A stretch of DNA of 37,462 nt from Planococcus sp. ISL-109 (GCF_018613655.1 NZ_JAGGPW010000020.1:533-37994), one strand, 5' to 3'. Counted from the first letter of the stretch, positions 7,836-16,364 are shown. Notes: generated from the letters alone by a model not told the origin. Program-made: numbers and translations.

Positions 7836-8756
7836 TCACTTCCTCATCTTCGGATCGAGCGCATCTTGCAGCCCATCCCCAAGTACGTTAAATGCGAACA
7901 TCGTCAATGAAATAAATAGCGCCGGGAAGAATAAGCGCCACCAGTCACCTGAAATGATGACCGGCAAGGCGTCGTTGGCCATTACGCCCCAACTCGCAAA
8001 TGGTGCTTGAATGCCGAGGCCGAGGAAGCTTAAGAAGGCTTCTGCAAAAATGGCACTTGGCACTGTCAACGTCATTTGCACGATGATCGGGCCCATCGAG
8101 TTCGGAATCAAGTTCTTGCGGATGATGCGCGGCGTTTTCGCGCCGAACGATTTCGAGGCGGTAACGAATTCATAGTTTTTCACTTGCAGCACTTGTCCCC
8201 TGACGATGCGCGCCATGCCGACCCAACCGGTGATGGTCAGGGCGAGTATGATGGTCCAAAGAGACGGCCCCATCACGACAAGCAGCAAGATGACGACGAG
8301 CAAGTACGGCAAGCCGTAGAGGATTTCAATGATGCGCATCATAAGCGCATCCGTTTTGCCGCCTTTATAACCGGCGATGCCCCCGTAGATGATGCCGATG
8401 ACGAAATCGATGAGTGCAGCCATCAAGCCGACAAACAGAGAAATCCGTGCACCGTACCACGTACGGGTGAACACATCGCGCCCTGCTTCATCGGTGCCGA
8501 ACCAATGCGTCGCACTCGGCGGCTGGTTTTGATTCGGCAAGTCTTGCGTCGTTACGGAATGCGGCGAGAATACGGGTCCGAAAATCGCCATCCCGGCGAG
8601 CAACGCCAGAAATACCAGTCCGAACATCGCCAATTTGTTTTGCTTGAGCCGGCGCCAAGCGTCTTTCCAATAGGATAAGGACGGGCGGACGACCGCTTCT
8701 TTATCGTCTTCACTTTTTTCTAACGGGCGGAACCATTCATCACGGACCTGAGTCAT
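7836..8756 (-). CDS. dppC: Dipeptide ABC transporter permease DppC
   Basis: This inner-membrane permease of the OppC type (306 aa) has a cytoplasmic N-terminus rich in charged residues (about 1-35), a first membrane segment (LAMFGLVFLALLAGMAIFG), an extracytoplasmic loop, and a BPD_transp_1 domain with about five more segments. The EAA-like loop that contacts the ATPases is around YEFVTASKSFGAKTPRII. The ATG at 8756 shares one base with the dppB stop (TGATG), with AAGG about nine bases upstream. An adjacent GTG one codon earlier is a less likely start. Confidence 0.93.
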   Translation of the reverse strand: MTQVRDEWFRPLEKSEDDKEAVVRPSLSYWKDAWRRLKQNKLAMFGLVFLALLAGMAIFGPVFSPHSVTTQDLPNQNQPPSATHWFGTDEAGRDVFTRTWYGARISLFVGLMAALIDFVIGIIYGGIAGYKGGKTDALMMRIIEILYGLPYLLVVILLLVVMGPSLWTIILALTITGWVGMARIVRGQVLQVKNYEFVTASKSFGAKTPRIIRKNLIPNSMGPIIVQMTLTVPSAIFAEAFLSFLGLGIQAPFASWGVMANDALPVIISGDWWRLFFPALFISLTMFAFNVLGDGLQDALDPKMRK

Positions 8757-9691
8757 CACACATCACCTTCTTTCTTATGAAGCTTGATGCGTGGATCCAA
8801 AATGCCGTAGACGATGTCGACCAAAAACAACATGAAAATCAGGAAAGCACTATAGAATACTGTGGTCCCCATAATGACCGGATAATCCCGGTTATTGATC
8901 GAATCGACAAAGTATTTGCCCATGCCCGGAATCGCGAAAATCTTCTCGATGACGAATGTTCCGGTCAGGATGCCGGCGAGCAGCGTGCCCATGATCGTCA
9001 CGACCGGCATGAGCGCATTGCGAAGCGCATGGCGCAGGACGATACGCATCGGGTTGATGCCTTTGGCGCGTGCCATTTTAATGTAATCCTGCGTCAACAC
9101 TTCGAGCATGCTCGAGCGCGTCAGGCGGGCGATGATCGCCATCGGCCCGGTCGCCAGCGCGAACACCGGCAAAACCATATGCATCGGGCTTTTCCACGTC
9201 GCTGGCGGGAACAAGTTGACGTTGACCGCCAGCTGCTGGATCAAAACTGTCGCGAGTACAAAGTTCGGGATGGAGATCCCGATGACGGCGAAAGTCATCG
9301 CAGCATAATCGATCATTTTATTATGCCGGAGCGCCGCGAACGTACCGAGCAAAATCCCGGAGATGACCGCGACGATGATGGTGATGATCCCGAGTTCGAA
9401 TGATACTGGGAATCCCCGTGCCAGCAGTTCATTGACGGTCCGGTTCGGGTCTTTGATCGATGGCCCGAAATCGAAGGTCGCGACCGATTTCATATAGCTA
9501 AAGTATTGGATGTGCATCGGCTGGTCGAGCTTGTAAAAACGCTCGAGGTTGGCTTGCACCGTTTCGTTTGTATTGCGGTCGCTTTCAAGCGGCGACCCCG
9601 GCACGGCGTGCATCAGGAAAAAGGTTAATGTCGCGATGATGAAGATCGTCACGAGCATCATGAAAAAGCGTTTCATTATGTATTTAGCCAC
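8756..9691 (-). CDS. dppB: Dipeptide ABC transporter permease DppB
   Basis: This OppB-type permease (311 aa) is the partner of DppC. An N-terminal membrane helix (about residues 7-28) precedes an extracytoplasmic segment and a five-helix transport domain. The EAA-like loop is near YIKMARAKGINPMRIVLRH. It starts with GTG eight bases after GGGGGAAG. The gene follows dppA by 12 bases and is coupled to dppC by a one-base overlap. Confidence 0.93.
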   Translation of the reverse strand: MAKYIMKRFFMMLVTIFIIATLTFFLMHAVPGSPLESDRNTNETVQANLERFYKLDQPMHIQYFSYMKSVATFDFGPSIKDPNRTVNELLARGFPVSFELGIITIIVAVISGILLGTFAALRHNKMIDYAAMTFAVIGISIPNFVLATVLIQQLAVNVNLFPPATWKSPMHMVLPVFALATGPMAIIARLTRSSMLEVLTQDYIKMARAKGINPMRIVLRHALRNALMPVVTIMGTLLAGILTGTFVIEKIFAIPGMGKYFVDSINNRDYPVIMGTTVFYSAFLIFMLFLVDIVYGILDPRIKLHKKEGDV

Positions 9692-9703
9692 AGTGGCTTC
9701 CCC

Positions 9704-10528
9704 CTAACAGAACTTCGCTTGCATCGCCAGTTCTGTCATGACCAGCATGGCGCGATAAGCTTCCAGTATGTTTTGTGCTTCGTAACGGACGATCGTCGAA
9801 TTTTCTTCCATAGTGGTGCCGGGCATCATCGCCGCCAGTTCTGCTTCACCGTAATTGGTGAATTCCATACGCAGCGTCGGATGCTCAGGCGGTGCGAGCG
9901 GCTGGACTTGCTCTTTTTGCAGGATCGCTTGCTTGGTCTTTTCCCGCAGCAAACGCTGCGCTTTTTTCGGATGCATTGTTTTGACCGCTGAGCGCGTCAA
10001 TGTTTCCTTGACGGCGACGGTCGTGACGCCAGGGATGAGCGCTTCCGCTTCACGGCACGCGCAGTCATCGCCTGCAACGAGCAGCACGGGCACTCCGTGG
10101 TAGCCCGCGACATAAGCGTTCAAACCAAGCTCTCCGATTTCGACATCGTCGATCCACATCGAACGGACGCTGAAAGTCATCGCGTGGGACATAACGCCTT
10201 TTTGTCCGGCGCGCGCATGGTACCCGGCAAAGAATGCACCGGCAAAGCTATCATCCAGACCCTCCACCATAGAGAACGCTTTGACGCCGCCCGTAATGAG
10301 CTCCGCTTCTTCGTGAAGGTCTTCCGCAATTAAATTGTTCATTTTGGAATGGGAATCGTTGACGAGAAATGACTCAGCCCCTGCATCGAATGCACCGTGG
10401 ATGACAGCATTGGCATCTTCAGTCATCAGCCGCCTGCCGCGTTCGTAGTTGGCTTCGGATGAATCCACATATGTATAATCCGGTAAGGCCGTGACACCTT
10501 CCATGTCCATCGATAAGTAAAATTTCAT
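9704..10528 (-). CDS. dppA: D-aminopeptidase DppA (M55 family)
   Basis: This zinc-dependent D-aminopeptidase releases N-terminal D-Ala from peptides. At 274 residues it matches the B. subtilis DppA length. The zinc ligands are at the positions known for that enzyme: Asp8 and Glu10 (SMDMEGVT), His60 (NDSH), His104 (GYHARAG) and Glu133 (EIGELGLNAY); His115 in GVMSHAMTF is also present. It is the first gene of the dpp-ykf cluster, preceded by GGGGAA and a promoter at 10588-10616. In B. subtilis this operon is repressed by CodY and AbrB. Here I saw only an AT-rich palindrome in the promoter and no clear CodY box. Confidence 0.95.
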   Translation of the reverse strand: MKFYLSMDMEGVTALPDYTYVDSSEANYERGRRLMTEDANAVIHGAFDAGAESFLVNDSHSKMNNLIAEDLHEEAELITGGVKAFSMVEGLDDSFAGAFFAGYHARAGQKGVMSHAMTFSVRSMWIDDVEIGELGLNAYVAGYHGVPVLLVAGDDCACREAEALIPGVTTVAVKETLTRSAVKTMHPKKAQRLLREKTKQAILQKEQVQPLAPPEHPTLRMEFTNYGEAELAAMMPGTTMEENSTIVRYEAQNILEAYRAMLVMTELAMQAKFC

Positions 10529-10587
10529 GATGTAGAATTCCCCTTTGTTTGTCTTTTTCGGAATTTTTTTGAAACTTTGTTTAAACT

Positions 10588-10616
10588 AATGTATCAATAT
10601 TGTAAGAATATTTCAA
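10588..10616 (-). promoter_or_regulatory. Promoter of the dpp-ykf cluster with palindrome in the spacer
   Basis: On the minus strand TTGAAA, a 17-base spacer and TACATT lie 60 bases upstream of dppA. The spacer carries AATATT-GTAAG-AATATT (10596-10612, plus-strand reading), a possible operator. A weak CodY-like match (about 10 of 15 positions) lies just downstream near 10550-10566. Confidence 0.6.
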
Positions 10617-11004
10617 TATAATTTTTTATTCTTATTTACTCACCAATTATACAAAGAAGTCGGTAGATAATTAAAAAAAACCTCATTTGTATTGAATTTC
10701 TCCAGCACCCTTCTGCATAATCTATGCATAATAAAACGACGAAAAAATTCCGGCTATACTTCTTCGAGGCTTTTTTCTCCTTTTCAACCTATTTTTTCGT
10801 TTTCCGATCCAGAAAAACCCCCATTTCCCGAACAGCCAGAAAAGAGTTTTCTATATTTAATTAAATTTTTAGAATATTTGGTAATTTAGTCTCATGCAAT
10901 TTTTTACAGTTCCTTTTACACTGGTAACAAGTTATAAATAGTTCAATAGAACACTATAGCTGGCAAATAGGATTTCCCAACAATCAGAGAAGGAGCGGAT
11001 CATC
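10617..11004. other. AT-rich gene-free region between divergent units
   Basis: This region separates dppA (leftward) from the micro-operon at 11005 (rightward). It contains two TGCATAAT copies near 10715-10730 and a possible weak rightward promoter (TTGAAT, 18 bases, CATAAT) near 10693. No gene was supported: the longest frame has no ribosome site and no protein-like pattern. Confidence 0.5.
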
Positions 11005-11112
11005 ATGAATAATTTCGACAAAGTGCTGGAGATGGAGTGGGGAGATCTTGCGCTGGGCGTGACGGGTTCTGCCGTAGTAATGTTAATCATCAATTACTTC
11101 ATGCTCATGTAG
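11005..11112 (+). CDS. Small single-pass membrane peptide, 35 aa, unrecognised
   Basis: The ATG has a strong ribosome site (AGAAGGAG) ten to twelve bases upstream and the frame ends at TAG after 35 residues. The N-terminal half is polar and acidic (NNFDKVLEMEWGD). Residues 15-35 form one continuous hydrophobic segment (LALGVTGSAVVM, then LIINYFMLM) long enough to cross the membrane, with no positive residues after it. A second ribosome site and a 6-codon frame follow, then a strong terminator, so this is a complete small transcription unit. I do not recognise the family. Alternatives include a small membrane regulator or a type I toxin-like peptide, though I saw no antisense RNA promoter. Confidence 0.6.
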   Translation: MNNFDKVLEMEWGDLALGVTGSAVVMLIINYFMLM

Positions 11113-11125
11113 AAAGGAGAACCAT

Positions 11126-11146
11126 ATGATTTCCGAACATACGTGA
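11126..11146 (+). CDS. Possible 6-residue peptide (MISEHT) ahead of the terminator
   Basis: AAAGGAGA is placed five bases before an ATG that opens six codons and a TGA. The last base of the TGA is the first base of the terminator stem at 11146-11194. The ribosome site is as good as that of a normal gene, but a six-codon frame may be chance or the remnant of a longer gene. Confidence 0.25.
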   Translation: MISEHT

Positions 11147-11194
11147 AAGCCCTTTTCCGATTCAGACGGAAAAGGGCTTTCTGCTTGTTTTTTC
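11146..11194 (+). terminator. Strong terminator of the micro-operon
   Basis: A perfect 14-bp stem (11146-11159 with 11167-11180) and 7-base loop are followed by a T-rich tail ending in six T. Confidence 0.92.
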
Positions 11195-11200
11195 GCATAC

Positions 11201-11236
11201 AAAAACGCCTGCTCTCATACTTACGGGCAGACGTTT
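11201..11236 (-). terminator. Terminator of the IDEAL-domain gene
   Basis: On the minus strand AAACGTCTGC pairs with GCAGGCGTTT (one G-T pair), with a 14-base loop and a following T run. It lies about 30 bases after the stop codon at 11264. Confidence 0.75.
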
Positions 11237-11263
11237 CTTATCCATAGGCTGTTTTATGCTTCA

Positions 11264-11731
11264 TTATAGACCTCCGTCATCAAGTAGTTGTTTTTGCTGG
11301 GACAGCAGCTTCTCAAACAGTTCCTTATCCCCCGCGGCAAGCGCCTGGTCAATCATGCGGTTGAAGTTTTCCTGCTCCAGGAACTGGATTGCTTCGGTCG
11401 CTTCTTTCTTAGTTTGTTCATTCACTTCGATCAATTCCGCCCTTTCTTCCTTCAGTATGCTTTGAAGGTGTGTGTGGATATCTGAGACCAGCAGCAATTG
11501 GTAGAGCGGCAAACGGATAAAACGGTTTCCTTTTTGGAATACAAAGACTTCGGAAAGGTTTTCCACTTGAAATGTATTCAGATTGACGATGATTTCCTTC
11601 CCTTCTACAGGGATGAAATGAAAGACTTCATCATCTTTCACAATCGAAAAATATTGATAAGCGAACACAAACTTGATGCGATGCCCTTCTCTCTTTGTAT
11701 AAAACGGCTTCATCAATTTTACATGCAACAT
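11264..11731 (-). CDS. IDEAL-domain protein of unknown function
   Basis: This 155-residue protein has no membrane segment. The N-terminal ~95 residues are a beta-rich unknown domain. The C-terminal ~60 are helical and charged, ending in a match to the IDEAL motif family (FNRMIDQALAAGDKELFEKL), the same C-terminal motif found in B. subtilis YpiB. The start at 11731 is chosen because GGGAGGGGAG lies just upstream; a longer frame to 11794 has no site. A TGG-TATGAT extended -10 lies about 40 bases upstream. It runs opposite to the SWIM/SNF2 genes from a shared upstream region, and no function can be inferred from that. Confidence 0.75.
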   Translation of the reverse strand: MLHVKLMKPFYTKREGHRIKFVFAYQYFSIVKDDEVFHFIPVEGKEIIVNLNTFQVENLSEVFVFQKGNRFIRLPLYQLLLVSDIHTHLQSILKEERAELIEVNEQTKKEATEAIQFLEQENFNRMIDQALAAGDKELFEKLLSQQKQLLDDGGL

Positions 11732-11773
11732 CTGACTCCCCTCCCTTGATTTCAGAATATTCTGCTTACAAGA

Positions 11774-11782
11774 ATCATACCA
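11774..11782 (-). promoter_or_regulatory. Possible extended -10 promoter of the IDEAL-domain gene
   Basis: On the minus strand TGGTATGAT fits an extended -10, giving a leader of about 35 bases that contains the ribosome site. No clear -35 was seen. Confidence 0.4.
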
Positions 11783-11853
11783 TATAATGGGCAAATCCGA
11801 TAGAAATAAGTGTGTAAAAAACGTGACAGTTTCCTTCTATTTTTCCTTCTTCA

Positions 11854-11882
11854 TTTACTGTCATGCCCAGAAGACGTATAAT
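11854..11882 (+). promoter_or_regulatory. Promoter of the SWIM/SNF2 gene pair
   Basis: TTTACT (11854-11859), a 17-base spacer and a perfect TATAAT (11877-11882) predict a transcript starting near 11889. That is at the first in-frame ATG (11891), which affects the start choice for the gene. Confidence 0.65.
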
Positions 11883-11914
11883 AGAAGGAAATGTTTTTAT
11901 TTGGGGCGATGCAG

Positions 11915-13447
11915 ATGGCTACGGTTCTATCCTTAGCGAAACAATACGAAGAAACCATCCACAATTATATGGCTGCTATCGACAACTCGCTTCATCCTTC
12001 CCGTGCTTCGGATGAAGAAATGGTTCGAAAAGCAGTCTTTTTAGTGCGCCATGACGGCGTTCAGGTCCACTCTTTTAACGAAGAGCGCCTTTTGCTTGAA
12101 GCCAGCGTAAAAGATGCCCACTCGGTAAAAGTGGTACTCAACTTCGCAAAGCTGACGTCTGTTTGCGCTTGTCCGCAAGAAGTCATGTGCCGGCACCGGT
12201 TGGCAGTGATTTTTTCGCTGTACCAAAAAGTCGGTTCGCTTTCTGAATGGGTCGGAAAATGGCGCGACAAAGAAAATGAAGAACTCTCACCACTTACGAA
12301 AAAGCGCTCACCTGAACAATGGGAAGCGTTGATCCGCAGCACGTGGCGGGAACCGATCAACGATTATGTCACACGTAATTATTTCTATTTCGAGCAATTG
12401 TATGAAGGACGCTTGAAGAACGCGCTGTCGTTCATGCCGATTGAACGGGAATGGAAGACTCTTTACAAAACTTATGCCCATTTGATCTCGCTGATCGAGG
12501 TATGGGATACGTTCAGCGCCGGAACAAAAGAAGTGCATCATTCATTCTTCAAAACTTGGTTTGCGGATGAGCTTCATGCACTTCGTGATATGCTCGGCCA
12601 ATTGCGCGGTTTGCACCGGACATTCGAATCGGATGCCTTTTTCACTCATTTGCGCGAAGTGGTCCGGGAGTTTGCCGAAACGAGCGATAGCTCGTTTTCG
12701 GAACGCTTTGAAATTTACCAGTTGTTTTGGACGGAATTATTCGTCAGCCGCCGCGAACGGATGGAGGGCCTCGAAGATTTCCGCCGTTCGGACGAGCGCG
12801 TCAAAGCCTTTTTCGCTTTATTGCTAGGGCTTGACGTCACACCCGGAACTATTCGCGCAGACGCGGCAGCCGATTGGGTCAAGCTTGCGGTGCTCGCGGA
12901 AGAAGAGGGCCATGAACAAGGGCTGACCGCGATTTTGATGGCGATCAAACCGCATGTCCGCACATTCCTGTTTGACGGCTTGTATACGCAATACCGCCAC
13001 CATTATGTCCGGATCTTAAGCCGGCTTTATTCACTGATTGATTTGACCGAAGAAGACTGGGAAGATCTGTTTACGCAATTCGGCCATTACGGTTTGCCTG
13101 CCTATTCCGCGTACTTGGTCGAAAAAGGCATGTACAAACAATGGGCCGAGCTTCACCAACTGCACAATTCACCGCTTTATTTTGCGGAGGAATGCGGCTT
13201 GAAAGAAGTGCATAACGCCGCTCCCGATTTTGCGCTGCCGCTTTATCATCGCTATGCCTTGCAGCATCTTGATGAGCGCAGTCGGACAAGCTATAAACAA
13301 GCCGTCCGTGTATGGAAAAAGATGAAATCCGCTTGTAAAAAGAGCGGGCAAGTCGCGTTTTGGAACGCTTATATGGCGGAAATCCAAAGTCGTTACAAGC
13401 GATTGCGCGCACTCCAGGAAGAGATCGAGAAAGGAAAGCTTATATGA
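11915..13447 (+). CDS. ywqB: SWIM zinc-finger protein (YwqB-like)
   Basis: This protein of about 510 residues has a SWIM zinc-binding motif: Cys-Ala-Cys, six residues, then Cys-Arg-His (12169-12201), the CxCx(n)CxH signature of a domain thought to bind DNA or proteins. The rest is helical with no recognised domain. Its stop overlaps the ATG of the SNF2 gene (ATGA), so the two are translationally coupled; the same pair is ywqB-ywqA in B. subtilis. The start is uncertain. An ATG at 11891 would be almost leaderless given the promoter at 11854-11882, and the AGAAGGAA before it is too close. ATGs at 11909 and 11915 follow a weak GGGG, and I chose 11915. Confidence 0.82.
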   Translation: MATVLSLAKQYEETIHNYMAAIDNSLHPSRASDEEMVRKAVFLVRHDGVQVHSFNEERLLLEASVKDAHSVKVVLNFAKLTSVCACPQEVMCRHRLAVIFSLYQKVGSLSEWVGKWRDKENEELSPLTKKRSPEQWEALIRSTWREPINDYVTRNYFYFEQLYEGRLKNALSFMPIEREWKTLYKTYAHLISLIEVWDTFSAGTKEVHHSFFKTWFADELHALRDMLGQLRGLHRTFESDAFFTHLREVVREFAETSDSSFSERFEIYQLFWTELFVSRRERMEGLEDFRRSDERVKAFFALLLGLDVTPGTIRADAAADWVKLAVLAEEEGHEQGLTAILMAIKPHVRTFLFDGLYTQYRHHYVRILSRLYSLIDLTEEDWEDLFTQFGHYGLPAYSAYLVEKGMYKQWAELHQLHNSPLYFAEECGLKEVHNAAPDFALPLYHRYALQHLDERSRTSYKQAVRVWKKMKSACKKSGQVAFWNAYMAEIQSRYKRLRALQEEIEKGKLI

Positions 13448-16167
13448 ATCAATTCCAAACCGAAGGAAGCCGGACCTATTATTTAAAAATCGATCAGTCG
13501 GATCTGTTCCGGCTGCAAGCATATAACGAAAGCGGCAACCGGATCCCCCCCGAAATCTGGTCCCAGTTCCTATTTTTTGCCGACAAAGATAGTTTTTTCG
13601 GCATGAACGCTCAAACGGACGGCTTGGATTTATTATTGACTCCTGCTGATTTTGTCCGCCTGTTTCAGCAAGAGCCACACCACTATGTCCAATTCTCGGG
13701 GCGCCGCCTGCAAGATGAGGCGTGGCTGAAGCTTGCAGCTCGTGTCGCAGATTCATTGAACGATCCGGCGCTGTGGCAGAACGTGCGCATAGAGGAGGAC
13801 CAAATTTCCATTGACGAGGCATATGGCGACGCGGAAATCCGCGCTTTTTTGACAGACACCATCGATCATCAATTGCGCCAAAAAGGGTTGACCTCGACTC
13901 AATTGCCGTACATTCTTCATTTTGTGGAGCATGCCGGATGGGATGGCTTAGAGCCGGCGAAAGATTACGTACTTGCGATGCAATTGACCGAGCCTGACGA
14001 TAGCGGCTTATGGACGTTCCGAACAGCGCTGCGGACCAAACGTGGCAGTGCGTACTGGACGCCTTCGAAACGGCGCGAAACCGAAGTGATCGATAAAGTC
14101 CTGCCGGAGAAGTGGCGTGCTCATGCCGCGGAGATTCAAGAGCGTCAGAGTTTGATACTGAGCTTATGCCCTTCTGTCGAACGCTACGAAGACGACCGGT
14201 TTTATATTGCACACTGGACCGATGCGGAAGTGCTGAACTTTCTCCGCAGCGACGCCGACCTATTGCAGGCGTTCGGTGTCGAAGTATCGATTCCCTCATG
14301 GCTGCAAGCGGTGCAGGAATCGAAAGTGCGCGTCAAAGCCAATGTTACGTCCCCTGCGAAAAAAGCTTCTGTCGTCGGGCTCGACCAGATCATCAGCTTT
14401 GATTGGAAATTCTCGCTCAACGGCCACGATCTGAGCATGCAGGATTTTGAGCAGCTCGTAACGGAAAACCGCGAATTCATCCGCGTCGGTAATGAGTGGG
14501 TACGTGTCGACTCGAACCTGTTGATGCAGCTGCGGAAGATGATCGAAGAAGCGGAAGACGCCGATTGGACGCTGAAGGATATGCTGTTCCATAATGTGCC
14601 GGATATCATGCTCGAGGAGCCGGCCGATGAAGACGATCCGCTCGTAGAGTTTCATTTGAATAAATCCTTAAAAGTCCTGCTAGATAAACTGCTAGATAAA
14701 CGCGACTTGCCGGAAACCCCGCTCCCTGATAATTTGAAGACCGAATTGCGCCCTTACCAAAAAACCGGCTTTGATTATTTGGTGTTCATGCGCGAGGAAG
14801 GTTTCGGCTTATGCCTCGCCGATGACATGGGGCTTGGCAAGACCGTGCAATTGATCACGTACTTGCTGCACGTCCACGGACAGCGACCGGCACAGCCGTC
14901 GCTCATCATTTGCCCGACATCCGTACTCGGCAATTGGCAAAAAGAATTGGAACGTTTTTCGCCTGATTTGAAAGTGGTGATGCATTACGGTCCCACCCGC
15001 CCGAAAGGCCAGGCATTCTTGGATTACTTGGCCACCGAACAGCCGGATGTGGTGCTGTCGACATACGGCATCGCCTCTTCTGACAGCGAAGAGATCCAAG
15101 CAATCACATGGACCAGCATTACGCTCGATGAAGCACAGAACATCAAGAATATGTATACGAAGCAATCACGAACGATCCGCAAATTCAAAGGCCAGCATCA
15201 CATCGCTTTGACGGGGACGCCGATCGAAAACCGCTTGTCTGAACTTTGGTCAATTTTCGATTTCATCAATAAAGGCTACCTGTACCGCATCAAGCAGTTC
15301 CAGGAAGCCTTTATGGTGCCGATTGAACGGGACGATTCCGAAGAAGCAAAAGAAAAGCTACGGCAGCGAATCCAGCCTTTCCTCTTGCGCCGGACGAAAA
15401 AAGATCCCGAACTTCAGCTTAATTTACCGGAAAAACTGGAGCAATTGGAATATTGCCCATTGACGCCGGAGCAAGCCGCGCTTTACGAGGGGCTTGTCCA
15501 AGATACGGTGCAAAAGATGGGGACGCTCACAGGCTTCGAGAAAAAAGGCCTCGTATTGAAAATGCTCAGCAAGCTGAAGCAATTGTGCAATCACCCGGCA
15601 CTTTATTTGAAAGAGCCGTATACGACTGCAAACGAGCTATTGCCTCGATCTCAAAAATTCGAGCGTATTGTGACACTTGCGGGGGAAATCGCGGAACGCG
15701 GGGAGCAATGCTTGATTTTTACGCAGTATATCGGGATGGGCCATTTACTGCAGCAGGCGCTGAATGAATTGTACGGCCATGAAGTGCCGTTTTTGACCGG
15801 CAGCATGCCGAAAAATCAACGCGATTCACTCGTCGCTGCATTTCAAAATGGCGAGTTCCCGATTTTCATCCTGTCTTTAAAAGCAGGTGGAACCGGGCTG
15901 AACCTTACGGCTGCGACGCACGTTCTCCATGCAGATCGCTGGTGGAACCCGGCTGTGGAAAACCAGGCGACCGACCGCGCGTATCGCATCGGCCAGACTC
16001 AATTTGTCCACGTCCATAAATTTGTGACGATCGGTACAATCGAAGAAAAAATCGATGCCTTGCTGACGCAGAAGCAATCGATGTCGGATCAGTTTATTCA
16101 ATCCAGCCAGTGGATGACCGAACTGTCCGATGACGAACTGAAAGATTTGTTCACGTATAGCTTTTAA
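13444..16167 (+). CDS. ywqA: SNF2-family DEAD-like ATPase (YwqA/RapA-like)
   Basis: This 907-residue SNF2 ATPase is expected to move along double-stranded DNA and remodel protein-DNA complexes. The N-terminal ~430 residues include the bacterial SNF2-associated domain. Motif I is DDMGLGKT (460-467), motif II is DEAQ (562-565), and LTGTPIEN is motif III. The helicase C-domain ends with GGTGLNLT and QATDRAYRIGQ (841-851), so both RecA lobes look intact. The ATG overlaps the stop of the SWIM gene; an upstream extension to 13360 would lie inside that gene and is rejected. DEAQ in place of DEAH is common in this subfamily. The biological target is not known from sequence. Confidence 0.93.
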   Translation: MNQFQTEGSRTYYLKIDQSDLFRLQAYNESGNRIPPEIWSQFLFFADKDSFFGMNAQTDGLDLLLTPADFVRLFQQEPHHYVQFSGRRLQDEAWLKLAARVADSLNDPALWQNVRIEEDQISIDEAYGDAEIRAFLTDTIDHQLRQKGLTSTQLPYILHFVEHAGWDGLEPAKDYVLAMQLTEPDDSGLWTFRTALRTKRGSAYWTPSKRRETEVIDKVLPEKWRAHAAEIQERQSLILSLCPSVERYEDDRFYIAHWTDAEVLNFLRSDADLLQAFGVEVSIPSWLQAVQESKVRVKANVTSPAKKASVVGLDQIISFDWKFSLNGHDLSMQDFEQLVTENREFIRVGNEWVRVDSNLLMQLRKMIEEAEDADWTLKDMLFHNVPDIMLEEPADEDDPLVEFHLNKSLKVLLDKLLDKRDLPETPLPDNLKTELRPYQKTGFDYLVFMREEGFGLCLADDMGLGKTVQLITYLLHVHGQRPAQPSLIICPTSVLGNWQKELERFSPDLKVVMHYGPTRPKGQAFLDYLATEQPDVVLSTYGIASSDSEEIQAITWTSITLDEAQNIKNMYTKQSRTIRKFKGQHHIALTGTPIENRLSELWSIFDFINKGYLYRIKQFQEAFMVPIERDDSEEAKEKLRQRIQPFLLRRTKKDPELQLNLPEKLEQLEYCPLTPEQAALYEGLVQDTVQKMGTLTGFEKKGLVLKMLSKLKQLCNHPALYLKEPYTTANELLPRSQKFERIVTLAGEIAERGEQCLIFTQYIGMGHLLQQALNELYGHEVPFLTGSMPKNQRDSLVAAFQNGEFPIFILSLKAGGTGLNLTAATHVLHADRWWNPAVENQATDRAYRIGQTQFVHVHKFVTIGTIEEKIDALLTQKQSMSDQFIQSSQWMTELSDDELKDLFTYSF

Positions 16168-16170
16168 AAG

Positions 16171-16206
16171 ATCCGGCCAGGACCCCACCTGGCCGGATTT
16201 TTCCTT
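16171..16206 (+). terminator. Terminator of the SWIM/SNF2 unit
   Basis: A perfect 11-bp stem (ATCCGGCCAGG with CCTGGCCGGAT) with a 6-base loop is followed by five T. It sits in the short convergent gap before the 47-residue gene on the other strand. Confidence 0.92.
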
Positions 16207-16220
16207 TTGGACAGCGATTG

Positions 16221-16364
16221 TCAATTTTTTTCTTTCGCAGCAAAGACCCGTTTCAATTCAGACAGCTCCCGCTCCGCTTCAATCATTCGCTGATGGAGTG
16301 AAGCGGTCAATTTGATCAATTGCTCCATATGGACTTCCAATTGGAGCTGAAGTTCTTTCGGCAT
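16221..16364 (-). CDS. 47-residue coiled-coil protein downstream of ssb, unrecognised
   Basis: A consensus ribosome site AAGGAGG lies nine bases before the ATG, and the frame ends at TGA after 47 residues. The sequence is highly charged with spaced hydrophobic residues (LQLQLEVHMEQLIKL, then MIEAERELSELKRVF), consistent with one long amphipathic helix or coiled coil. The gap to ssb is 23 bases with no terminator, so the two are probably cotranscribed. It ends close to the SNF2 terminator on the other strand. I do not recognise the family. A partner or modulator of SSB is suggested only by position. Confidence 0.7.
   Translation of the reverse strand: MPKELQLQLEVHMEQLIKLTASLHQRMIEAERELSELKRVFAAKEKN

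Noticed and set aside
8076..8678. 200-codon plus-strand frame opposite dppC
   Set aside because: The product is dominated by Asp, Arg and His runs typical of antisense to membrane-protein codons; no ribosome site or domain.
10550..10566. CodY box upstream of dppA
   Set aside because: The best match I found agrees with the 15-base consensus at only about 10 positions, too weak to call although the B. subtilis operon is CodY-regulated.
10692..10889. 65-codon plus-strand frame between dppA and the micro-operon
   Set aside because: No ribosome site, AT-driven composition and no recognisable pattern.
13169..14299. Long 376-codon frame on the minus strand opposite the SWIM/SNF2 genes
   Set aside because: Its product is Arg/Ser-rich with no domain pattern, it has no ribosome site, and both genes on the other strand have clear motifs in frame; it is a shadow frame.
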